From contig JAFRKV010000030.1 of NCBI GenBank assembly GCA_017431515.1, positions 1 to 64,000 of the forward strand: a stretch of 64,000 nucleotides of DNA, in the 5' to 3' direction. The stretch is from Lachnospiraceae bacterium (GTDB lineage: Bacteria > Bacillota > Clostridia > Lachnospirales > Lachnospiraceae). Both the position numbers and the translations under genes were made by a program. Below the pieces are notes generated by a model. It worked only from the letters and a program-made list of their open reading frames with translations, ran no database searches and was not told where the DNA came from. Within the stretch, counting starts at the first letter, position 1. Every line of letters starts with the position of its first letter. Of this stretch, positions 53,501-59,072 are shown piece after piece.

Positions 53501-55374
53501 ACGCCATCAATTATGATCTTGCAGGCGGCGAAAATGCCTCCGGCAATCCTGCTTACTACACTGTGGAAAGCGGTGCGCTGACCCTTGCGGCGCCGAAACG
53601 CACAGGCTACATCTTTACGGGATGGACCGGCGAAGGCATCACCACGCCGGCGAAAACCGTGATCATCCCCGCAAAGAGCACCGGTGAGCGGAACTATACC
53701 GCTCACTGGGAAAAGAATTCCTACACAGTGAAGTTCGACAAGGCGGATGGCAGCAATCCGACGACCATGACAGTCCCCTATGGAGACCCGATCACGAAGC
53801 CGTCGAATCCGACAAGGGAAGGCTATGATTTTGAAAAGTGGAGTCAGGAGATTCCTTCTGTCATGCCGGCGGAGAATCTGACCTTCACTGCGCAGTGGAA
53901 GGAAAAGACCTATCCGGTTGTCTTTGTCGATGCGAACGGCAATCCGCTGCAGAGCGAGACCGTGGCATACGGGAAGGAGACATCCTACAAGGGCGACGCA
54001 CCGCAGGTGAGCGGGAAAGTCTTCATCGGATGGTCTCTGAACGGAGTGGAAGATACCACAAAGCTCCTGCAGCTGCATGAAAAGGTCGGGAATGTGAAGA
54101 GCAGCTGTACCTGCAAGGCGGTTTATACAGCGGCGCCGGCAGAGAATGTGCCCATCGTCAGCGCGGGAAGCAATGATCCCGCCGGGACGAAAGCCACTGC
54201 AGAGAGCGGCGTGACGTTGGATCGGGAAGAGACAAAGGCGCTCAATGCCTTTACCAATGACGCGCTGAAGCCCAGCCAGGTGAAACGGGCAGATGTGCTG
54301 GCGGAACTGGCGGCAGCATGCGCCAAGGCCAACAAAGCAAATCAGGTCCAGAGCATCACCAACATTGCGCTGGAGATCAAAACCAGGCTCACAGCGAAAA
54401 CAAACAGCGGCAATGCGGCGGTCTACACCTTTGAGATCTCCCCTTATGCCGTCGCTAAGAACGGCAGCACTACCATCGCGGAAGCGAAGCTGGACAATGA
54501 GGCGTTGAACACTTCCGCATCCAGCGCGATCCGGGTTCGGATCCCCATGCTGGGGCTGGATACGCTGTTTGCGCAGATCGTGCATTACAACGAAGACAAT
54601 CAAACGATCAAGGAAATCTTCTCTTCGGTGCCGGTGCAGAAGGATCAGAGCACCGGAGAAAAATATGCCGAGGTGGACCTGACCAGCTTCAGTCTGTTTA
54701 CCGTAGAAAAAGGACAGCCGGGAACAGCTGCCGTGAGCGCGGGGACCGGGGCTTCGACGGGCACCGGCGCGGCCAATGCCGCTGCATCACAGAGCGCAGC
54801 CGGCAATGCGGCAGGATCGGCAGCATCGTTAAACGGTTCTGCGATTCCCACGCCGGATCTGACTTTCGCCCAGAAGGCGGCCATCGAAATGGCGGCATTA
54901 CAGGAGAAAGCGGCAACCGCCGGCAACTGGGTCGCAAACCTGTTTGGCCTCGGCAATGGAAATGCGGCTGGTACGCAGACCAATGATGCGGCAGCACAGG
55001 GAACGGCGGATGCAACGGATGCGGCATCCTCAGATGCGGCAGGCGTGAAAGAAGAGGCTGTTGATGGAACGGCAGAAGGCAGTGCGGCTCAGGAGGGTGC
55101 GCAAGCCCTGACAGAGGACTTCCGCACCGCGGAAGCACAGACGGGAGAATCCGCACAGGAAACTGTCCAATCACAGGCATCTCAGGAAGCTGGTGCGGAT
55201 CAAAACGCCACCGGCAAAGAGACCAACCAGAAAACTCAGGGCATCGCCGTAAAACCGGTTATCATCGTGGTGATCTGTGTGCTGGGCGGTGCAGTTGCGG
55301 CATTTGTGATCTGCAGGGTCGTGATGCTAAAGAAACAGGCTGCGAAGAGGAGACACAAAAAGAAACGGCCATAG
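47506..55374 (+). CDS. Giant surface protein: GH25 muramidase, clan GH-A-like domain, InlB-type repeats
   Basis: 2622 residues. In order: signal peptide (MKKRIVAILMSLMMLTGS, about 1-26); Ala/Glu/Lys/Thr low-complexity segment (about 30-115); GH25 lysozyme-like domain (about 200-430; GLDVSYYQG and VVIDYEYA supply the D...DxE residues); a beta-rich module; a DUF5722-like glycosidase domain (about 590-1020) with GNE in WVLGNEVNS and ILSEQGF, the acid and nucleophile pattern of clan GH-A; 13 InlB/Listeria-Bacteroides-type beta repeats with four MucBP-like modules between them (about 1045-2200); a Ser/Ala-rich region; a C-terminal helix (VIIVVICVLGGAVAAFVICRV) and basic tail. No LPxTG is present. 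Wall-lytic activity is predicted from GH25, not shown. The start codon is GTG. Confidence 0.9.
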   Translation: MKKRIVAILMSLMMLTGSAPVTILAEEVNGTPVEAGAEVQNAASQEAAVQSSPAQNPEEPAAAPENAQNAAQTSETATPATAEKETEKATEKTTEKETEKETEKELSETEKWLEAHGLKKNADGMYEYTDENGVLWTYFPDDPELFRVFSDDEPKLEMELPKRRLFSAQATQAKEDPYTWRLNGKYKFRYPQYYKTDSSENLPDVHYGLDVSYYQGTISLSSWQQLKETYGIDFVFIRAGFRGYGESGVMKEDPQFAANIQNAAKAGLAVGVYYFSQAITTAEAQEEADICMQLMAPYRDKVTLPVVIDYEYAGDKDTKGRLANANLSRQAHTDIVNAFCKRVQDNGYTPGIYANVDMIKSDMVLSNIPEEYKIWMANWPAADAKNIFATNYTGRLSAWQYSGSFTGFGSGVGGNKLLQSDKVDLNFWYGDFEEQKTYTEAKLTSAKAVSTPDPNASATDTKANKNISIEVTAELPGKMEGADGKVYLTTINQVTNAVEYVIPSSAIDCPSKSETVTISVPLDNDFSSGYYRQCDAVRVEGGANKAAHLRLYMNKLALAVKNADGTYTRVSDGLYVSNPGAVAYTADYQATSSKKGIQSADHIVGDGIDPTTELANNDLGVSHVFLNLYISDVFDADNGPLSGYEYNGESYMFSSLGSYLNTIRRCNDAGIGVTLQVMLDDPSNIANTGGTFNKTMQSWMINSKARDQKKTLYSWENNTRSEREVVEAAFSYLGEAFGTLGSSNLGANEGKPIQQKDNTQVFVSDWVLGNEVNSCDAWQYRGTMTDDEFFESYAQTYRTFYNAIKSVNSDARVYICTDNAWNQQVAGFTAKETVDRVAKLLNEYDATTDWNLAFHPYPHPLGATAFWTNADVTQSVSSPFINMSNLKVLTDYISDTYGKSHRIILSEQGFSSGNGENLQAAALVHAYYLAATNPMIDAFEIRSYEDEKLEMLQGTTMGLTSRKTGGYAMKEAYTAYKYCDDPRAEAKQFMNDHAYYKVVNSSANGWGDVSNPYYDASTFDSKVYRDVPVTPEEPEQPVEPEEPPTPATFTVSFNTNGGEAAISDQTVTDGETAAKPADPKKTGYTFRHWADPSGAEYDFATPVTGNLTLKAIWEAKTDTAYTIEHYKANVDGTYPSAPSETEKGTGTTDTDTAAAAKTYEGFTAQTVQQQKISGDGKTVVRIYYTRNQVTLHFDSKGGSVVEEIKAPYGSAVTKPADPKRTGYAFKGWDSAVPDKMPAEDLTLTAQWEINTYTVKFDTASGSPAIADQKVEYENKASKPEDPKKTGYVFAQWLDAEGRGYNFDSPVTMDLTLTAQWTAGETGYKVEHYLEKAEKPGEYALDENAVVELRGTTGTKTAATSNTYPGFVSKGVNQTTIAADGSTVVKIYYDRNTVTLKFLGVDGKELTSVSGRYQTAVNAPDTPKRAGYAFAGWNQTVPATFPAEDQTYTATWTANTNTLYTVKHYRADLNGIYTDSLCETETGLTGTTDTQTNAKARTYVGFTAQTPQQEVISGDGSTVVKIYYTRNQTTLHFDANGGSPVADQKAPYDSPVTKPADPKRTGYSFKGWDSAVPDKMPSEDKTLTAQWEINTYTVKFDTTGGSSSIADQKAEYGQKASKPEDPKKQGYTFVQWLNADGKAYDFSSPVTGDLKLTAQWTEGETGYTVEHYLEKKDAPGEFEQDAQATVQMRGTTGAKTEAKAKAYTGFLSGPITQETIAANGSTVVKVYYQRNTVTLKFLGEGGKTVATVSGKYGSKVNAPADPTRKGYSFNGWDADVPASFPADDGEFTATWKADDCIVTFLDEDGRLLSKQVLPYDTPSSGIQVPQTPTKEKDAHYTYTFRAWTPALQNVTGDIAYQAAYDKKENTYTVLFTDGLGKTLDSQEVIYGKEPVKPADPKRTGYAFTGFAPAITAVKGDQTYQATWKPLSYKITYDLAGGENAPENPSAFTVESAEITFATPKRTGYNFEKWVDASGKTVSSLPSGSTEDRKLKAVWTKAITYAINYDLAGGENASGNPAYYTVESGALTLAAPKRTGYIFTGWTGEGITTPAKTVIIPAKSTGERNYTAHWEKNSYTVKFDKADGSNPTTMTVPYGDPITKPSNPTREGYDFEKWSQEIPSVMPAENLTFTAQWKEKTYPVVFVDANGNPLQSETVAYGKETSYKGDAPQVSGKVFIGWSLNGVEDTTKLLQLHEKVGNVKSSCTCKAVYTAAPAENVPIVSAGSNDPAGTKATAESGVTLDREETKALNAFTNDALKPSQVKRADVLAELAAACAKANKANQVQSITNIALEIKTRLTAKTNSGNAAVYTFEISPYAVAKNGSTTIAEAKLDNEALNTSASSAIRVRIPMLGLDTLFAQIVHYNEDNQTIKEIFSSVPVQKDQSTGEKYAEVDLTSFSLFTVEKGQPGTAAVSAGTGASTGTGAANAAASQSAAGNAAGSAASLNGSAIPTPDLTFAQKAAIEMAALQEKAATAGNWVANLFGLGNGNAAGTQTNDAAAQGTADATDAASSDAAGVKEEAVDGTAEGSAAQEGAQALTEDFRTAEAQTGESAQETVQSQASQEAGADQNATGKETNQKTQGIAVKPVIIVVICVLGGAVAAFVICRVVMLKKQAAKRRHKKKRP
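50866..52885 (+). repeat. Two tandem super-repeats of about 1 kb inside the giant surface gene
   Basis: Unit 1 (50866-51879) and unit 2 (51880-52885) each encode MucBP-like module, two InlB-type repeats, a second MucBP-like module (VEHYLEK) and a third InlB-type repeat, about 338 codons. They match closely at DNA level in places, for example the shared run around 51230-51275 and 52250-52295. This points to tandem duplication of a five-module block and not of single repeats. Confidence 0.8.
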
Positions 55375-55393
55375 AAAAACCGGGCGGCTTTTC

Positions 55394-55422
55394 TTGTAAT
55401 CTCTGAAAAACCGCGTTATAAT
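55394..55422 (+). promoter_or_regulatory. Promoter of the HD-GYP/kinase/his operon
   Basis: TTGTAA (55394-55399), 17-bp spacer, TATAAT (55417-55422), 30 bp before the HD-GYP gene. No other promoter was found before hisG, so hisG, hisD and hisB are probably read from here. Confidence 0.7.
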
Positions 55423-55452
55423 GGCAATGTATGTGTAAAGGACCCAAAAAAC

Positions 55453-56460
55453 ATGGCAGATTGGATCGTAGTGGTGGATGATGATGTGGCCAACCTGAAA
55501 ATGGCCGGCCACATCCTGAGTAAAAATAATATGCGCGTCACGGCGCTTCGAAGCGGCCAGGCGCTGCTGGATTACGTGAAAGAGAACACACCGGATCTGA
55601 TCCTGCTTGACATCCTGATGCCGGAGATGGACGGGTTTGAGACCCTTCGCATTTTGCGGCAGTCCAGCAAACCCGGCGAGGAGATCCCGGTGATCTTTTT
55701 GACCGCCAACGAAGACGAGGAGTCGGAGACGAAGGGACTGTCCCTTGGAGCCATGGATTTCATCAAAAAGCCCTTTGTCCCGGAGGTGCTGACCCTTCGC
55801 TGCAGGCACATCATCGAGCTGATCCGCCTGCAGAGAAATCTTTCCAACGAAGTTGCCATCAAGACCAGAGAGAATGAACGCCTCTCTCTCCATATCGTCG
55901 AGTGTCTGGCGGATGCCATCGATGCCAAGGACACCTATACCAACGGTCATTCCGGACGCGTCGCGGACTACTCCAGAGAGATCGCCGCGCGATTTGGTTA
56001 TGACATCAAGGAGCAGGATGAGATCTACATGATGGGACTGCTCCATGACGTGGGCAAGATCGGTATCCCGGATGCCGTGATCAACAAGCCCAGCAGACTC
56101 AGCGATGAAGAATACGAGCTGATCAAAAACCACCCGGTAATGGGGGCAAGGATCTTAAAAAACATCAAAGAAATGCCGCGTCTCGTCACCGGCGCCAGAT
56201 GGCATCATGAACGTTACGACGGCAGCGGCTATCCGGACGGCCTGAAGGGGGAGGACATTCCGGAATGTGCCAGGATCATTGCGGTGGCGGATTCTTACGA
56301 CGCCATGAGCAGCCGCCGGAGTTATCGTGATATTCTGCCACAGGAAAAAATCAAACAGGAATTGGAGAAGGGACGTGGAACCCAATTCGACCCGCAGTTT
56401 GTGGACGTCATGCTGTCCATGATTGAGGAGGATACGGACTACACCATGAGGGAGCAATAA
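55453..56460 (+). CDS. Response regulator with HD-GYP domain (predicted c-di-GMP phosphodiesterase)
   Basis: A 335-residue two-domain protein. The receiver (about 1-125) has VVVDDD and phospho-Asp53 (LLDILMPEMDG) with a conserved Thr/Lys pair. The HD-GYP domain (about 145-335) has HSGRVADYS, the metal-binding HD of LLHDVGKIGIPD (H198, D199), HHERYDGSGYPDGLKGEDIP and ADSYDAMSS, all intact, so c-di-GMP hydrolysis is plausible. It is the first gene of an operon with two hybrid kinases. Its stop codon overlaps the start of the next gene. Confidence 0.92.
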   Translation: MADWIVVVDDDVANLKMAGHILSKNNMRVTALRSGQALLDYVKENTPDLILLDILMPEMDGFETLRILRQSSKPGEEIPVIFLTANEDEESETKGLSLGAMDFIKKPFVPEVLTLRCRHIIELIRLQRNLSNEVAIKTRENERLSLHIVECLADAIDAKDTYTNGHSGRVADYSREIAARFGYDIKEQDEIYMMGLLHDVGKIGIPDAVINKPSRLSDEEYELIKNHPVMGARILKNIKEMPRLVTGARWHHERYDGSGYPDGLKGEDIPECARIIAVADSYDAMSSRRSYRDILPQEKIKQELEKGRGTQFDPQFVDVMLSMIEEDTDYTMREQ

Positions 56461-59072
56461 TGAAGGCACAAAAAGAAAACGAGCTACGGGCATTGGCCCA
56501 CCTTGCAATGGTCATTACCGCCATCGGATTTTCCGCTGTCCTGATCCTGCTGAATGTGACTCTGGGTTGGGAGAAATGGACGATCCCGCTATGCGCAGTT
56601 GCCGGCGCAGGGTGTTTTTTTATGCATGTGCTGCACCGTCCGCTGGAAAGACAGCGGATTTTTATCTATTCCATCATTTTGATGGTGGAGATGTTCTATT
56701 ACAGCGTGAATGTGGATACACTGTTTGACAGCACCCCCGTCATCGCGGTCTGCATCATCCTTATTGCCATGACCCAGGAAAGCGTGCTGACGGCGGCCTG
56801 CATTATCACCGGTTATGCCGGCATGATCTATCATCTGGTGGCTTTGCAGCAGGCTGTCGGGATTGAACTGAATCCCTCCAACGTGATCCGGGGGCTTTGG
56901 CATTTTGCTCTTGTGGGGATTCTGGCGATCATTGCCACGCGCCTTGTGGCGGCGGTGGACCGCCTGACGGACAACTATGAGTCCAAGATCAAAAAGCTCG
57001 GAGAAGAGAATAAAAGCGCCGGTGATTTTCTGGCAAATGTCTCTCATGAGATCCGTACTCCCATCAATGCGGTCATCGGTCTGACGGGGGTCGTCATGGA
57101 GCAGGAGCAGGATCCCGAACTCTGCCGGAGCCTGCAGTCTGTCGCGGATGCCGGTAAACGCGTGGCGGAACAGATCAGCGACATTCTGGATTATTCCGAG
57201 ATCGATATGCATAAGCTTGCGGTGAATACCGAAGATTATATGCTGTCCTCCCTGTTGAATGACCTTGTGGTGGAAATACAGCTCATCAAGCCGAAAGAGC
57301 TGGAGCTGGTGATTGATGTGGATCCGGCGGTCCCCGCCGTGATGCGGACGGACGTGGCGAAACTCAGAAAGATCCTCTGGCATCTCATCGCCAACGGCCT
57401 CAAGTATACCAAGGAAGGCGGCGTCTATGTCAGGATCTCGCCGATCCGCCAGGAATACGGGATGAACCTCTATATCGAGGTGGAGGATACCGGTGTCGGC
57501 ATGACGGAAGGGGAGATGGAGCGTGTCTTCGAACGGTTTTATCAGGGCGATTCTGGCCGCACCCGTTCCACCAATGGTCTGGGACTGGGCATGGCCATTG
57601 TGTCCGGCTTTACCAGCGCGCTGGGCGGATTCTTTACCATCGACAGCACGCCGGGGGTGGGTACGCGGGTGCACGTCAGCATCCCGCAGGAGATCCGGGA
57701 CATGTCGGAATGCATGTCTGTGCGAAACCGGGAGGAGTTGTGCCTCGGCGCATTCCTTCATTTCGAAAAATACCAGAACCCCAGTGTGCGTGAATACTAC
57801 AACATGATGATCAAACGCATGGTACAAGGGCTGAAGCTCCCCATGCACCGTGTGGAAACACTGGAAAACCTGGAAAAGCTTCTTTCCACGATCTCTTTTA
57901 CGCATCTTTTTGTGGCGGAAGAAGAGTATTCAGCCGATCCGGCGCTGATGGAAGAGCTCTCCAAGCAAATGGTGGTGATTCTGGTGGCGAACCCGGGCTT
58001 CAAGATTCCTGCCGGCAGCAAGATCCGGCTGCTGCAGAAGCCTTTTTACTGCTTCCCGGTCATCAGTGCACTCAATATCAGCAGTCCGGATGAGATCGAA
58101 GAAGAAGGGCGCATGTTCTGCCGCGGCGTGAAAGCGCTGGTAGTGGATGACGAGCCCATGAACCTCACCGTTGCCATCGGTATTCTGGAAAGATACGGCA
58201 TAGAGGTGACCACGGCCGCCTCCGGGCAGGAAGCGATCACGCTCTGCAAGGAGCAGGAGTTTGACATCGTCTTCATGGATCACATGATGCCTGAGATGGA
58301 CGGGATTGAGGCGATGCATCGGATCCAGACCGAGATGGAAAAAGAGCGGAGAATGCTGCCCATCGTGGCATTGACGGCGAATGCAGTCAGCACCGCAAAG
58401 GAGATGTTCTTAAACGAAGGCTTTGACGGCTTTGTCAGCAAGCCCATCGAGCTGACCGAGCTGGAGCGCGTCATGAAGAAGGTGCTGCCGCGGGCCATGG
58501 TGACCTATGAGAAGGTGGAGCAGCCTGCACGGTCTTTGACCGCGCCCCAGGAGCCTGTTCCCAAAGCCGCCGATCCGTATGAACCCTTGACGCTGCTAGG
58601 CATCGAAACCCAAAAGGGTCTCCATTATTGTCAAAATGACGCGGATTTTTACCGGACGCTCTTAAATCAGTTCGGGACAGACGCACAAGTGAAACGTGAC
58701 GAAGCGGAGGCATTTTTTGAGAAAAAAGACTGGCGGAATTATGCGATTATCGTCCATGCCTTAAAGAGCACCTCCAAAATGATCGGTGCACTGACCCTTT
58801 CTGATGAGGCGAAAGGGCTGGAGGATGCCGCGAAGCAGGAAGAGGAGGCATATCTTGCAGACCATCATGCACAGACGATGAAGCAGTATGCCGCCGTTTC
58901 CGACGGAATTCTCGCATGGCTCGGGGCAGGTGCGGCACCGAAGGACAGCGAAGAGGCGCTGGAGTTTGCACCGGAAGGTGAGGACGCATCGGAAGAAGTG
59001 CTGGAGTTTGCGCCGGGTGCGGAGGACGACCAGGAAGATATCCTTGAATTTGCGCCGGAGGAGGGATCCTGA
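56460..59072 (+). CDS. Membrane hybrid histidine kinase with receiver, Hpt and acidic repeat tail
   Basis: 870 residues. About five N-terminal helices (about 10-165), HisKA with ANVSHEIRTP (His196), HATPase (LIANGLKYT, DTGVGM, GLGLGM), receiver with LVVDDEPMN and Asp607 (FMDHMMPEMDG), and an Hpt domain with IVHALKSTSKMIGA (His766). It thus holds a full phosphorelay H-D-H in one chain. A C-terminal tail repeats the unit LEFAP three times in acidic spacers (EEALEFAPEGE, EEVLEFAPGAE, EDILEFAPEEG). The final acceptor may be the HD-GYP regulator encoded just upstream; this is inference. Confidence 0.92.
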   Translation: MKAQKENELRALAHLAMVITAIGFSAVLILLNVTLGWEKWTIPLCAVAGAGCFFMHVLHRPLERQRIFIYSIILMVEMFYYSVNVDTLFDSTPVIAVCIILIAMTQESVLTAACIITGYAGMIYHLVALQQAVGIELNPSNVIRGLWHFALVGILAIIATRLVAAVDRLTDNYESKIKKLGEENKSAGDFLANVSHEIRTPINAVIGLTGVVMEQEQDPELCRSLQSVADAGKRVAEQISDILDYSEIDMHKLAVNTEDYMLSSLLNDLVVEIQLIKPKELELVIDVDPAVPAVMRTDVAKLRKILWHLIANGLKYTKEGGVYVRISPIRQEYGMNLYIEVEDTGVGMTEGEMERVFERFYQGDSGRTRSTNGLGLGMAIVSGFTSALGGFFTIDSTPGVGTRVHVSIPQEIRDMSECMSVRNREELCLGAFLHFEKYQNPSVREYYNMMIKRMVQGLKLPMHRVETLENLEKLLSTISFTHLFVAEEEYSADPALMEELSKQMVVILVANPGFKIPAGSKIRLLQKPFYCFPVISALNISSPDEIEEEGRMFCRGVKALVVDDEPMNLTVAIGILERYGIEVTTAASGQEAITLCKEQEFDIVFMDHMMPEMDGIEAMHRIQTEMEKERRMLPIVALTANAVSTAKEMFLNEGFDGFVSKPIELTELERVMKKVLPRAMVTYEKVEQPARSLTAPQEPVPKAADPYEPLTLLGIETQKGLHYCQNDADFYRTLLNQFGTDAQVKRDEAEAFFEKKDWRNYAIIVHALKSTSKMIGALTLSDEAKGLEDAAKQEEEAYLADHHAQTMKQYAAVSDGILAWLGAGAAPKDSEEALEFAPEGEDASEEVLEFAPGAEDDQEDILEFAPEEGS

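Noticed and set aside
52351..54603. A 750-codon open frame on the minus strand opposite the repeat region of the giant surface gene
   Set aside because: It mirrors the regular repeat codons of the plus-strand gene, shows no domain and has no ribosome-binding site; it is a by-product of biased codon use.
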